Part shown: one piece after another, positions 16,968 to 25,853 of the stretch
Position numbering within the stretch: the stretch's first letter is position 1
Layout: every line of letters begins with the position of its first letter
NCBI GenBank assembly: GCA_965212085.1
Contig: OZ243042.1
Coordinates: 2,108,001-2,172,000 of the forward strand
Source: JAHRAW01 sp965212085
GTDB lineage: Bacteria > Pseudomonadota > Gammaproteobacteria > Arenicellales > Poriferihabitantaceae
Reading direction: 5' to 3'
DNA length: 64,000 bases
The notes under the pieces: model-generated
Told to the model about the DNA's origin: nothing
Seen by the model: only the letters and a program-made list of their open reading frames with translations
Database searches by the model: none
Position numbers and translations under genes: made by a program

Positions 16968-17228
16968 CTAGACCTCCTCGGCGAAACCGGTCTCCCGGTC
17001 AATGTTGTGCTGGGTCCTGGCGAACCAGAAGATGAGAATGACAAAGATGATTTCAGAGCCCTGGGCGGCCATGTAAAAGCCGAGGGGAAAGCCCATGAAA
17101 GAGAACGCGTTGAGCGCGCTTGCAAACCAGTGGACCGCGAATGAAAAAATAAACCAAAGCGTCAGGGTGATGAGCATCAGCCGTTTGGTTCTTTGCCAGT
17201 GAACGATTCGTTGTGATGTGTCCGGCAT
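16968..17228 (-). CDS. DUF4212 small subunit of sodium:solute symporter
   Basis: An 86-residue membrane protein with two hydrophobic segments (LMLITLTLWFIFSFAVHWFA and the stretch after FPLGFYMAAQGS) and the typical C-terminal WFARTQHNIDRETGFAEE. The start at ATG 17228 is chosen because CTGGAGGACATA precedes it; a longer frame from 17309 has no support. DUF4212 proteins occur next to VC_2705-type symporters and are thought to form a complex with them. The gene is first in the two-gene operon. Confidence 0.88.
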   Translation of the reverse strand: MPDTSQRIVHWQRTKRLMLITLTLWFIFSFAVHWFASALNAFSFMGFPLGFYMAAQGSEIIFVILIFWFARTQHNIDRETGFAEEV

Positions 17229-17384
17229 TATGTCCTCCAGTTGGAAGGTGAATGTGATGTGCCCGAAATATCGCACCGGCATATTATCCCAGTGCGGCGG
17301 CAATGTCATGGTTGATTTTCGCTACAATCTCGGGTATTGGCAACCCCACGGGTTTTTTGCGGGGGTCGCCGGGGCACGGATAAA

Positions 17385-18062
17385 ATGATAAAAAACACCG
17401 ACAATTCATTGTTTTCACTGGATTTCTGGTTGACCTTCCGGCGCGTGCTGGGAAAATACACCGGGTTCGGCAAAGGCGCCGGCGCGGGCCGCATCGACAC
17501 CCCGGCGGCCCTCCGGGGGTTCCTGCACGGCCGCGCCAGCCACGTCGCGCAGACCGCATTGTACGGCTACATGAAAACCCGCGCCGGCACGAGTTTTCCG
17601 GTGTTGTTTGAAGACCCCGCCATGCTCGCTTCCATCAACATCGCCAAGTGGCACATCTGGCTGGCCTGCCTGTCCGACCTCGCGGTGTACTGCGGCGTCC
17701 TGCTGGCCTTGCGCGGCGATGCTCCGGCGGCGCGCATCCGGGGCATTCTCGGGCAAGTCGTCGCCGAAGTGCTGGCCGAGGCCGGAACCCCGCCGGAAGC
17801 CGGTGATGACTTTGCCGCCGCCGCGCACAAACTCGCGGAGCGCATCGCCCGCGCCGACTTCGGCGCGCTGGGAGACGACGATTCGGCCTTCACCGAAAGC
17901 CCGGCGGCGCTGGTGTACTGGTCGCCGGTCGCCGATGAACTCAAAAACCGCGACGTGGAGATCGTCCGCAACTCCATGCGCTTTCGCTGGCAGGAGGTTC
18001 GCCGCAGCCTTCGGAAAAAATTGCGGGTGGAGGCGTTGCTGGAGAGTGCCGAGGGGTGCTGA
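17385..18062 (+). CDS. Conserved hypothetical cytoplasmic protein
   Basis: A 225-residue soluble protein starting MIKNTDNSLFSLDFWLTFRRVLGKY; the ATG at 17385 follows an A-rich spacer. It has a Gly-rich KGAGAGRIDTP segment, a Trp-rich stretch KWHIWLACLSDLAVYCG, and a basic C-terminus (RWQEVRRSLRKKLRVEA). No catalytic motif is recognised and I cannot name the family. It lies between the divergent symporter operon and doeA, 52 bp before doeA on the same strand, so it could share a transcript with doeA. Confidence 0.65.
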   Translation: MIKNTDNSLFSLDFWLTFRRVLGKYTGFGKGAGAGRIDTPAALRGFLHGRASHVAQTALYGYMKTRAGTSFPVLFEDPAMLASINIAKWHIWLACLSDLAVYCGVLLALRGDAPAARIRGILGQVVAEVLAEAGTPPEAGDDFAAAAHKLAERIARADFGALGDDDSAFTESPAALVYWSPVADELKNRDVEIVRNSMRFRWQEVRRSLRKKLRVEALLESAEGC

Positions 18063-18114
18063 GGTTGCCGACAATGGCAACCCCGCCGTCCCGATATTCC
18101 AGTATCATAGTCAA

Positions 18115-19296
18115 ATGGGTTTTAACTTCGCTCAGCAGGAATACGATGCCCGCATCGCCAAAACCCGCGCCGCCATGGCCGAGCGGGGGATAGACGCGCT
18201 GCTGGTCAGCGACCCGTCGAACATGGCGTGGCTCACCGGCTACGACGGCTGGTCGTTTTATGTTCATCAGTGCGTGATCCTGCCGGCGCACGACGCTCCC
18301 CTTTGGTACGGGCGCGGCATGGACGCCGCCGGCGCGCGCAAGACCGTGTTCATGCCCCACGAGCGCATCATCGGCTACCCGGATGAATACGTGCAGAACC
18401 CGGACCCGGCCCTGCACCCCATGGCGCATCTGAGCGCATTGTTGAAGGAGCACGGCTGGGCGGCTGCCACCATCGGCGTTGAGATGGACAACTACTATTT
18501 CAGCGCCGCCGCCTACCGCTCGCTGGCGGCGAATTTGCCCGACGCCGATTTGGTGGACGCGACCTCGCTGGTCAACTGGCAGCGCGCGGTCAAATCTCCC
18601 GCCGAGATTGCATACATGAAGCGCGCCGCGCGCATCGTCGAGGAGATGCACCGGCGCGCCTTTGCACTGATCGAGCCGGGCTTGAAGAAAAACCAACTGG
18701 TGGCGGAGATCTACCGCGCCGGAATTGAAGGCGCAGACGGCCACGGCGGCGACTACCCGGCCATCGTCCCGCTGGTGCCCACCGGCCGGGACGCCGGCGC
18801 GCCGCACCTGACCTGGGACGACCGCCCCATCCCGAACAATTCCGGCACGTTTTTTGAAATCGCCGGCGTGTACAAGCGTTACCACTGCCCGTTGTGCCGC
18901 ACCGTCTATCTCGGCGAACCGGCGGCTGAGTTTCGGCGCGCCGAGGCGGCCCTGCAGGAAGGCATCGCCGCCGGGCTGGCGGCGGCCAAACCGGGAAACC
19001 AGTGCCGCGACATCGCCACGGCCTTGTTCACCGCCCTCGGCAAACACGGCTTTGCGAAAGACGACCGCTGCGGATACGCCATCGGCCTCAGCTATCCGCC
19101 GGACTGGGGCGAGCGCACCATGAGTTTTCGCGCCGACGACGACAGCGTCCTCGCGCCCGGCATGACCTTTCACTTCATGCCGGGGCTGTGGTTCGATGAA
19201 TGGGGCATCGAAATCACCGAAAGCCTGGTCATCACCGACGACGGTTGCGAGACCCTGGCGGACTATCCCAGGGAACTGCTGGTCAAGAACGGTTGA
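18115..19296 (+). CDS. doeA: Ectoine hydrolase (M24 peptidase family)
   Basis: Opens the ring of the compatible solute ectoine to N-acetyl-diaminobutyrate, the first step of ectoine catabolism. The 393-residue protein has the DoeA-specific stretches DPSNMAWLTGYDGWSFYVHQ, GVEMDNYYFSAAAYRSL, VNWQRAVKSPAEIAYMKRAA, DGHGGDYPAIVPL and the C-terminal SYPPDWGERTMSFR. It belongs to the pita-bread creatinase/aminopeptidase P fold. The start at ATG 18115 fits the family N-terminus; upstream in-frame sequence overlaps the previous gene. doeB and transporter genes of the usual doe cluster are not adjacent. The identification is by motif recall, not alignment. Confidence 0.85.
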   Translation: MGFNFAQQEYDARIAKTRAAMAERGIDALLVSDPSNMAWLTGYDGWSFYVHQCVILPAHDAPLWYGRGMDAAGARKTVFMPHERIIGYPDEYVQNPDPALHPMAHLSALLKEHGWAAATIGVEMDNYYFSAAAYRSLAANLPDADLVDATSLVNWQRAVKSPAEIAYMKRAARIVEEMHRRAFALIEPGLKKNQLVAEIYRAGIEGADGHGGDYPAIVPLVPTGRDAGAPHLTWDDRPIPNNSGTFFEIAGVYKRYHCPLCRTVYLGEPAAEFRRAEAALQEGIAAGLAAAKPGNQCRDIATALFTALGKHGFAKDDRCGYAIGLSYPPDWGERTMSFRADDDSVLAPGMTFHFMPGLWFDEWGIEITESLVITDDGCETLADYPRELLVKNG

Positions 19297-19308
19297 GTGG
19301 GCATATGT

Positions 19309-19380
19309 TAGAAGTTCACTAATTCACTGACGTTGGGGGTTGGTCAGGCTATTCTGTCAGTGAAATAGTGAACTTTTACA
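19309..19380. repeat. Inverted repeat (hairpin) between doeA and msrAB; repeat type E
   Basis: Left arm 19309-19331 (TAGAAGTTCACTAATTCACTGAC) pairs with right arm 19356-19380 (GTCAGTGAAATAGTGAACTT...). It lies 12 bp after the doeA stop in a convergent gap and could end transcription. The right arm is a dispersed repeat: related sequence occurs at 27072-27097 and 22733-22755. Confidence 0.7.
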
Positions 19381-19492
19381 CTTCCCGAGCGGTAGTGTCC
19401 GTTGCCGCGTAAGCGGCTTACGGACATTTGCGTACTCGGGAATCCAATAGGAACCGGTTGGGCCGGATTCCTCGTATCGTCCCTGATACTCG
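19381..19492 (-). repeat. Palindromic repeat type B with adjoining short repeat
   Basis: Type B element at 19381-19445 (TTCCCGAGCGGTAGTGTCCG ... CTCGGGAATCC), then 19464-19492 matching, inverted, 1999-2026. It ends 4 bp before the msrAB stop codon. Confidence 0.82.
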
Positions 19493-19495
19493 TGG

Positions 19496-20692
19496 TTATT
19501 TGAACAAACGCATATACTCGCCGTAGCCTTCCTGCGCCAACTCATTTTTAGCGACGAAGCGCAACGAAGCCGAGTTGATGCAGTAGCGCAGGCCCGTGGG
19601 GGCGGGGCCGTCTTCGAACAGGTGGCCGAGGTGGGAGTCGCCGTACTTGCTGCGTAATTCAACCCGCGGGAAGACCAGTTTGTAGTCCGTTTTTTGTACC
19701 AGGAACTGCTCGTCAATGGGCTTGCTGAAACTCGGCCAGCCGGTGCCGGAGCGGTACTTGTCGGTGGAGGAAAACAACGGCTCGCCGGAGACCACGTCCA
19801 CGTAAATGCCGTGCCGCTTGTTGTCCCAGTATTCATTCGTGAAGGGCGGCTCGGTTCCTTCGTGCTGGGTCACCTGGTACTGCATGTCGTTGAGTTTTGC
19901 TTTGAGCACCAGGTCTAGGGGCTTGGCGTACTTGGCGCGGGTCGCGGCGCCTTGTTCAGCCGGTTGGCCGGCACTTCCAACCGCGCCGCCTTCATCGTAT
20001 TTGGCGTGTAACTCCGCCCCCCAGGTTTTTTGCAGGAACTGATCCCGGCCCGAACCGTAGCGGTAAAACTTGTAGTGGTTGGCGTTGGTTTTGTAGTAAT
20101 CCTGGTGATAGTCCTCGGCCTTGTAAAACGGCTGCGCCGGGGTAATTTCAATGGTCAGCGGCCCGTCGAAGCGTCCCGATGCTTCCAGTTCGTCGCGGGT
20201 GGCGATGGCCAGCATTTTTTCCTGTTCGTTGTGGTAGTAGACCGCCGGCCGGTACATGCTGCCGCGGTCCACGAACTGCCCGCCGGAATCGGTCGGGTCA
20301 ACTTCCCGCCAGAAATAATGCAGCAGGCCCCGGTAGGAAATCGTGCCGGGGTCGTAGTACACCTGCACCGCCTCGGTGTGCCCGGTGCCGCCGGCACCGA
20401 CCAGCCGGTAGGTGGGATTTTCGGTGTGGCCGCCGGTGTAGCCCGAAACCACTTCGCTGATGCCGTCCACTTTTTCGAGGGTGGCTTCCACGCACCAGAA
20501 GCAGCCCCCGGCGAAGGTGGCGACCGCCTGGGATGCGTTGGCATCGGTTTGGTTGACGGCGTTGCTTTCATCGGTGGCGGCGGTGGCGGCGGTGCCGGCC
20601 CGCACGGTTTCCACCGCCGGCCGGTCAACCCAGTTCCACAACAATACCGCGATGCCGAGCACCGCGAGGGCGGCAGTAAGGGAGCGTTTCAT
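19496..20692 (-). CDS. msrAB: Membrane-anchored methionine sulfoxide reductase MsrA-MsrB fusion
   Basis: Repairs oxidised methionine in exported proteins. The 398-residue protein has an N-terminal signal anchor (LTAALAVLGIAVLLWNW), an Ala/Thr-rich linker, an MsrA domain with catalytic Cys64 in GGCFWCVEA and the segments GYTGGHTENPTY and AEDYHQDYY, and an MsrB domain with YVDVVSGEPLFSSTDKYRSGTGWPSF and catalytic Cys371 in RYCINSASLRF. The zinc-binding CxxC pairs of some MsrB proteins are absent. Fusion of A and B is common in surface or periplasmic repair enzymes such as Neisseria PilB. A (TAATAA) micro-repeat expands the linker. It is convergent with doeA. Confidence 0.93.
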   Translation of the reverse strand: MKRSLTAALAVLGIAVLLWNWVDRPAVETVRAGTAATAATDESNAVNQTDANASQAVATFAGGCFWCVEATLEKVDGISEVVSGYTGGHTENPTYRLVGAGGTGHTEAVQVYYDPGTISYRGLLHYFWREVDPTDSGGQFVDRGSMYRPAVYYHNEQEKMLAIATRDELEASGRFDGPLTIEITPAQPFYKAEDYHQDYYKTNANHYKFYRYGSGRDQFLQKTWGAELHAKYDEGGAVGSAGQPAEQGAATRAKYAKPLDLVLKAKLNDMQYQVTQHEGTEPPFTNEYWDNKRHGIYVDVVSGEPLFSSTDKYRSGTGWPSFSKPIDEQFLVQKTDYKLVFPRVELRSKYGDSHLGHLFEDGPAPTGLRYCINSASLRFVAKNELAQEGYGEYMRLFK

Positions 20693-20829
20693 TTTGCTAT
20701 CTCGTTTAGGGTGATGGATTGACCGAATAGAGTCCGAAATCCGGCAGGAGTTCCCTGTTTCGGGGCAACAATCTCAAGGCATTTTACCCGCCCGCGCCGC
20801 CGTTGTCTGCGGATTTCCAGCCGGAGGCC

Positions 20830-20868
20830 GCAACCGGCGCAACCACCGCAACCGCCGCAACCGCCGCA
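20830..20868. repeat. Short tandem repeat (GCAACCGCC units)
   Basis: Imperfect 9-bp units GCAACCGGC / GCAACCACC / GCAACCGCC / GCAACCGCC immediately after the stop of the DMT permease gene on the minus strand. It is one of many short repeats in the window and is non-coding here. Confidence 0.7.
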
Positions 20869-21777
20869 TCAGCCGGCCAGCAGCAGGAGCAAAATGCCGC
20901 CGCTCACCAGCGCGATGCCGGCCAGCTCCACGCCGCTGATTTTTTCCTTGAATATCAGCGTGGTGGCGAGGAAGGTGAAGATCAGTTCGATGTGTCCGAG
21001 GGCGCGCACGTAGGCGGCGTTGTGGAGGGTGAAGGCGGTGAACCAGCCGATTGAAGCGAGGGCGCCGGTGAGGCCGACCACGCCCGCCCAGCGCCGGTTT
21101 TGCCAGACCCGCGTCAGTTCGCCGGGTTCCCGGCGGGCGATGAAAATCCCCATCAGCACGGTTTGCAGGAGCACGCTGATGAACAAGGTATAGGCGGCGG
21201 CCATGATGAACTGCGGGTGTCCGAGGGACAGCGACGCGCCGCGAAAAAACACCACCGAGCCGCCCAGCCACGCCGCGCATGCGAGGCCGATCAGGGTGGG
21301 TTTTTGCGCCAGTCCGCCGAGCAGCGCGCCGGCGTTCAGGCGCGAACGCCCGACGCTCAGCGCGATGACGCCGAGGGCACTGAGGGCGATGGCCAGCACT
21401 GCGCCGAGGGTGAGGGAATCACCGAGCAGCACGGCGCCGAGCAGCGCCACCATGATCACTTCCAGTTTGGAGAAGGTCGTGCCGACGGCGAAACTGCGGA
21501 AGGAAAACATCCACAGCAAAAAAGCGGTGAACAAAATCTGGCAGAGGCCGCCGAGGACGCAGTAGATGAAAAAGCGCAGGTTGGGAGCGGGCAGCGCCAG
21601 CCCGCCGCCGGCGTGCAGCGCCCACAAGTACAACGCCGAGACCGGCAGCGCGTACACGAAGCGCGCGTAGGCGGCGCCGGATACCGACAGGCGGCCGTGC
21701 AGGTGTTTTTGCAACGCCGAGCGAATGTTCTGGAAAAACGCCGCGGCGATGGTGATGGGTATCCAGGCTTCTAACAT
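20869..21777 (-). CDS. EamA/DMT-family permease
   Basis: A 302-residue inner-membrane protein with about ten hydrophobic segments arranged as two EamA halves. The second half ends with the usual ALGHIELIFTFLATTLIFKEKISGVELAGIALVSGGILLLL pattern, here interrupted only by normal loops. Members export amino acids or metabolites. The start at ATG 21777 (MLEAWIPITIAAAFFQN) is chosen because the longer frame from 21996 runs through the end of fpr. It lies 76 bp after fpr on the same strand. The substrate is unknown. Confidence 0.85.
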   Translation of the reverse strand: MLEAWIPITIAAAFFQNIRSALQKHLHGRLSVSGAAYARFVYALPVSALYLWALHAGGGLALPAPNLRFFIYCVLGGLCQILFTAFLLWMFSFRSFAVGTTFSKLEVIMVALLGAVLLGDSLTLGAVLAIALSALGVIALSVGRSRLNAGALLGGLAQKPTLIGLACAAWLGGSVVFFRGASLSLGHPQFIMAAAYTLFISVLLQTVLMGIFIARREPGELTRVWQNRRWAGVVGLTGALASIGWFTAFTLHNAAYVRALGHIELIFTFLATTLIFKEKISGVELAGIALVSGGILLLLLAG

Positions 21778-21853
21778 GGCGTACCACGGTAAGTGGATGG
21801 GGCGGTGACGAAGCGCGGAAAGGCAAACGCCCGGAGGGGTCCCGATTTTTTTC

Positions 21854-22627
21854 TTACTTTTCCACGAACGCGCGTTCAACGACGTATTCGCGGAAGTCGC
21901 TCTTGCGGGTTTCCCGAAACCCTTTTTTCTCCAGGATCGCGGACAGGCCCTTGAGCATGCCGGGGCTGCCGCACAGCATGAAGCGGTCTTCCTCAACGTT
22001 GAACGGCGGCAGGCCGGCGTCGCGCATGAGTTTGCCGCTTTCGATGAGCTCCGTAATCCGCCCGTAATTATGATACGGCTCGCGGGTTACCGCCGGATAG
22101 TAAATCAGTTTCTCGCGCACGGTGTCGCCGAAGTACGGGTTGTCGTGCAACTCGTTGGTGATGAGTTTCTGGTAGGTCAGTTCGTTGATGAAACGGCAGC
22201 CGTGCACCAGTATCACAGTCGCAAAATTTTCATACACCTCCGGGTCCTTGATGACCGACAAAAAAGGCGCAAGCCCGGTGCCGGTGCTCAAAAGGTAAAG
22301 GCGCTTGCCGGGGCGCAAGTGATCCCAGAGCAGCGACCCGGTGGGTTTTTTGCTGACCAGCAGTTTGTCGCCGACTTTTATGTGCTGCAACCGCGAAGTA
22401 AGTTCGCCCTCCTGAACCTTGATGCTGTAAAACTCAAGGTGATCCTCATAGTGGGAACTGGCCATGCTGTAAGCGCGCATCAACGGCTTGCCGTCCACCT
22501 CAATGCCGATCATCGCGAACTCACCGTTGCGAAACCGCAACGACGGGTCGCGGGTGGTCTTGATGGTGAACAGTTTGTCCGACCAGTGATGAACGTCGAT
22601 GACGGTTTCGGTGTGCGCTTTGCTCAT
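21854..22627 (-). CDS. fpr: Ferredoxin/flavodoxin--NADP+ reductase
   Basis: A 257-residue FAD enzyme exchanging electrons between NADPH and ferredoxin or flavodoxin. The FAD-binding RAYSMAS motif, the phosphate-binding KPTGSL, the NADP-binding GTGLAPFLS and a C-terminal FMLCGSPGML identify the bacterial subclass I family (about 258 residues). The C-terminus EYVVERAFVEK is typical: the terminal residues stack near FAD. It is divergent from the thioesterase gene across 179 bp that include a piece of repeat type E. Confidence 0.93.
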   Translation of the reverse strand: MSKAHTETVIDVHHWSDKLFTIKTTRDPSLRFRNGEFAMIGIEVDGKPLMRAYSMASSHYEDHLEFYSIKVQEGELTSRLQHIKVGDKLLVSKKPTGSLLWDHLRPGKRLYLLSTGTGLAPFLSVIKDPEVYENFATVILVHGCRFINELTYQKLITNELHDNPYFGDTVREKLIYYPAVTREPYHNYGRITELIESGKLMRDAGLPPFNVEEDRFMLCGSPGMLKGLSAILEKKGFRETRKSDFREYVVERAFVEK

Positions 22628-22806
22628 TGCAGGCTTTGCTCATTGCAGCGGTGAGTGGCGGTTGTGTGGGCGGATTGTAGCATTGAACGGGGGAACCGAT
22701 ACAAATGACGGAGTAGAATAAAAAAATTTGTCGGCGAGTTAGTGAACTTGTACAATTCCCGCGTATAGCCCGCCCCTTTCCGTAAAACCATTTTCCGGGA
22801 CCCGCC

Positions 22807-23262
22807 ATGACCACCCTCAACCTGCATTCCGAACCCCTGCGGGAGGATTGGCTGGACGCCTACGGCCATTTGAACGAAGCGTATTATCTGGTGCCGTTCA
22901 GCAACACCAGTTGGCGCATGCAGGATCATGTCGGCCTCGGCGTCGAGTATTTCAAACGCACCGGCTGCGCGATGTACACCGTGGAAACCCATATCCGCTA
23001 CCTCAAAGAAGTGCGCGCCCCGGCGGAACTTGAAATTGAAACCATCATTCTCGGCGCCGACGCCAAACGGATGTGGTTCGCCCACACGATGTTGGTTGAC
23101 GGCACGGTGCGCGCCACCGGCGAGTTCATGACGCTGCACTACGATACCCGCCAAAACCACACCACCGCCATGCCGGAACCCGTGCAGGCGGCGCTCAAAA
23201 AAGCGCAAATCGCCCACCGGCCAGAATGGGTTGGCCGGCGCATCGGCCTTGCCGGGGGTTGA
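22807..23262 (+). CDS. Hotdog-fold acyl-CoA thioesterase
   Basis: A 151-residue 4HBT-type thioesterase: LREDWLDAYGHLNEAYYL contains the conserved substrate-side Asp/His/Asn segment, followed by VETHIRYLKEVRAP and a beta-strand-rich C-terminal half. It hydrolyses a CoA thioester. Proteins of this kind are found with carnitine dehydrogenase genes as betainyl-CoA thioesterases; the dehydrogenase here is 11 kb away, so that role is only a possibility. A GGGACCCGCC run precedes the ATG. Confidence 0.8.
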   Translation: MTTLNLHSEPLREDWLDAYGHLNEAYYLVPFSNTSWRMQDHVGLGVEYFKRTGCAMYTVETHIRYLKEVRAPAELEIETIILGADAKRMWFAHTMLVDGTVRATGEFMTLHYDTRQNHTTAMPEPVQAALKKAQIAHRPEWVGRRIGLAGG

Positions 23263-23311
23263 GACGCATCGGCGGGGGGGGCGGCGTGGGATGAGCAAAC
23301 GCCCACGGCCT

Positions 23312-25072
23312 TCACTCGCTCGGAACGCTCTTACATTCCAGAAATATCCGGTTTTTGCAGCGCCGGCAAATTTCCTTGTCCAGTTTGGTGAACACGCCCT
23401 CAATGGCGCCGCCCTTGGAATCGAAGACGTTGGCTTCGCCGATGTAGTCCAGGTAGCCGCCTTTTTTGAGGATTTTGCCGGCACTGTCTTTGAGGCGGTA
23501 CAGGTAGAAATCGCCCCCCATGGCGCGCCGGGTGGAGGCTTCGTTGGCGAGTAGTTCGGCGCCGGCGACGTCAACCTGGTTGATTCCTTTGGTCAGCAGC
23601 AGCAGGTGTTTTTGCTCCGGGTATTTTTCCCGGTACAATCGAAACAGTTCGCCGATGTGAGTAACCGAGCCGAAGTAGACGGAGTCATCCAGCCTGAGTA
23701 TTTTGAACTGCGGACATTCGGGATTGGTAAGCCCGGAGGTGAACTTGCGGTGGGGTGAGCCGGGGTCGGGCACCCTCGGCAGCAGCCGCGGGCGGGAGGT
23801 CTTGCGTAAAAACAGCACCAGGGACAGCAGCACGCCGAGCAGTATGGCGAATTCCAGGGTCAGGAAAATCGTGCTCAGAAAAGTTACCGACATGATGACC
23901 GTTTCCTTGCGGTCGGCGCGCATGATTTTTTTGATTTGCTTGAAGTCAATGATGCGCCAGGCGACGATGATGAGCAGCCCGGCCACGCCGCTTTTCGGCA
24001 GGTAGGCGGTGAGCGGGGCGACTACCAGAATCAGCGCGATCAAAAGGCCGCCGGCGAGGATGGACGACAGCGGCGTAACCGCGCCCGCTTCGTAGTTGGC
24101 GCCGCTGCGGTTGAACGACCCGGTGGATACATAGGCCGAGAAAAAGCTGCCGGCGATGTTGGACAGGCCCTGGCCGATGAACTCCTGATTGCCCTGGATG
24201 GACTGGCCGGATTTCAAGGCCAGGGAGCGGGCGATGGAAACCGCCTCGGTCAGCGCGAACAAGGTCATGGCGAGGGCCAGCGGCGCCAGTTCCTTGAACA
24301 CCGCCACCGAAAATTCGGGCGTGGAAAGCGGCGGCAGTTGCCGGGGCAGCCCGCCGATCATTTCGATGCCGGTAACGGCCTCGCCGAGTGCCAGATTCAG
24401 CGTCACGGCCAGCACGCTGCCCGCGACCATGGCCGGGATCATGCCGGGGATTTTGGGATATTTTCGTTTCGCCACCAGCACCGTGGCGATGGTCACCAGG
24501 CCGACCAGCGCCACCAGCGGATGCAGCGCGCTCCAGTGATTCCAGAGGTACATCACCTGCTGGTAGAAATGCTCGCTCGGCGGCAGTTCCAGCCCGAGAA
24601 AAATCTTGATCTGCCGGGCCATGATGAGCAGCGCAGCGCCGGCGGTGAAGCCGACGATGACCGAGTGGGAGATGAAGTTGACCAGCGTGCCGAGCCGCGC
24701 CATGCCCATCACCAGTTGGGTCACTCCGACCATGAACGCGAGGGTGATGGCGAGGCTTACGTACTCGGCGCTGCCCGGCACGGCCAGGGTGCTGAGGGTC
24801 GAGAACATCACGATCGAGGCGGCGGTCGTCGGCCCCGAAACCAGGTGCCGGGAGGAGCCGAACAATGCCGCGATGATGGCGGGCACCATGCTGGAGTACA
24901 GGCCGTATTCCGGGGGCATGCCGGCGATGGTCGCGAAGGCCACGCCCTGGGGCAGCACGATGGCGGCCCCGGTCAGGCCGGCCAGCAGGTCCGCCCGAAG
25001 CGTTTCTTTGGTGAGGGTTCGCCCCCAGCGCAGGAACGGAAAAATCCGCTCCGGGGATACAAAAAGGTTCAT
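23312..25072 (-). CDS. SulP family anion permease with STAS domain
   Basis: A 586-residue inner-membrane transporter. About eleven hydrophobic segments begin with the SulP signature GLTGAAIVLPQGVAFATIAGMPPEYGLYSS (in two parts) and end near residue 430. A cytoplasmic STAS domain follows (KILRLDDSVYFGSVTHIGELF ... GINQVDVAGAELL). The last ~20 residues form a Cys-rich tail, ICRRCKNRIFLEC, that could bind metal and is not part of the standard SulP layout. The substrate may be sulfate, bicarbonate or another anion. It is convergent with the thioesterase and lies 45 bp after tpm on the minus strand. Confidence 0.88.
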   Translation of the reverse strand: MNLFVSPERIFPFLRWGRTLTKETLRADLLAGLTGAAIVLPQGVAFATIAGMPPEYGLYSSMVPAIIAALFGSSRHLVSGPTTAASIVMFSTLSTLAVPGSAEYVSLAITLAFMVGVTQLVMGMARLGTLVNFISHSVIVGFTAGAALLIMARQIKIFLGLELPPSEHFYQQVMYLWNHWSALHPLVALVGLVTIATVLVAKRKYPKIPGMIPAMVAGSVLAVTLNLALGEAVTGIEMIGGLPRQLPPLSTPEFSVAVFKELAPLALAMTLFALTEAVSIARSLALKSGQSIQGNQEFIGQGLSNIAGSFFSAYVSTGSFNRSGANYEAGAVTPLSSILAGGLLIALILVVAPLTAYLPKSGVAGLLIIVAWRIIDFKQIKKIMRADRKETVIMSVTFLSTIFLTLEFAILLGVLLSLVLFLRKTSRPRLLPRVPDPGSPHRKFTSGLTNPECPQFKILRLDDSVYFGSVTHIGELFRLYREKYPEQKHLLLLTKGINQVDVAGAELLANEASTRRAMGGDFYLYRLKDSAGKILKKGGYLDYIGEANVFDSKGGAIEGVFTKLDKEICRRCKNRIFLECKSVPSE

Positions 25073-25117
25073 GATGCTCTGGTTAAAAACGGGGTTTGCG
25101 GTTGGGCGCGAATCGTA

Positions 25118-25810
25118 TCACCCGCTGCCCCGATTCCGCCGCATCAAATACACCTTTTCGTTCAGCGTATCCAGCCCCCGCGCCGCCAGGTGGCCGACGA
25201 TATCCGGGCCGGAGGATTGGGTGATGATATCCACGGAAAATTCGTCTGCAAACAAACCGCGCACTTCGTCTTCCGGCACCGAAAAGGGCGGCCCCTTCAT
25301 CTTGTTTTCATCGTAGTCCATGCTGATTAGAAAAACCCGCGCACCCGGCTGCAAAAGCGCGGCCAGGTGTGCAGCGTAAGCGGCGCGCATCCCATCGGGT
25401 AGCGCGATCAGGGACGCCCGGTCATAAACGACGTGGACGTCAAGCAGGTCGGCGGGCTTCAGGTCAAAAAAATCGCCGCACCAGAGTTCGATGCCGCCGC
25501 CGCCACCGCCACCGCCGCCGGTGTAGCGCACAAACGGCGCGCCGTCTTCGCAAGTGCATTGGTATTGCAGTTCATTCTCAATAAAGAAATCACGGCAGGC
25601 GACGTCGCTGACCTCAACGCCGACCACCGGATGTCCTTCCCCGGCCAGCCACAGCATATCCAGCGACTTGCCGCACAACGGCACCAGAACCTTCTCGCCC
25701 TTGACCGGCGCCGCCGCCGTCCAGAACTTCCTCAGCCGGGAATTGATCTTTTGCTGATGAAACCCCAGCCGGCCCGCCGCCCACCGCTGATGCCAGAAGT
25801 CATGATCCAT
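25118..25810 (-). CDS. tpm: Thiopurine S-methyltransferase
   Basis: A 230-residue SAM-dependent methyltransferase. The N-terminus MDHDFWHQRWAAGRLGFHQ, the SAM loop VLVPLCGKSLDMLWLAGEGH, VVYDRASLIALPDGMRAAYA and the C-terminal segment are diagnostic of bacterial Tpm. These enzymes methylate thiopurines and, in several marine bacteria, selenite or tellurite species. A run of nine Gly (residues 98-106), encoded by GCC/ACC triplet repeats at about 25493-25518, has been inserted just before the IELWCGDFF strand. Confidence 0.92.
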   Translation of the reverse strand: MDHDFWHQRWAAGRLGFHQQKINSRLRKFWTAAAPVKGEKVLVPLCGKSLDMLWLAGEGHPVVGVEVSDVACRDFFIENELQYQCTCEDGAPFVRYTGGGGGGGGGIELWCGDFFDLKPADLLDVHVVYDRASLIALPDGMRAAYAAHLAALLQPGARVFLISMDYDENKMKGPPFSVPEDEVRGLFADEFSVDIITQSSGPDIVGHLAARGLDTLNEKVYLMRRNRGSG

Positions 25811-25853
25811 TATGCAGGGATAACCAAAGATCGCCGGGACGCCCCGCGCCCCG

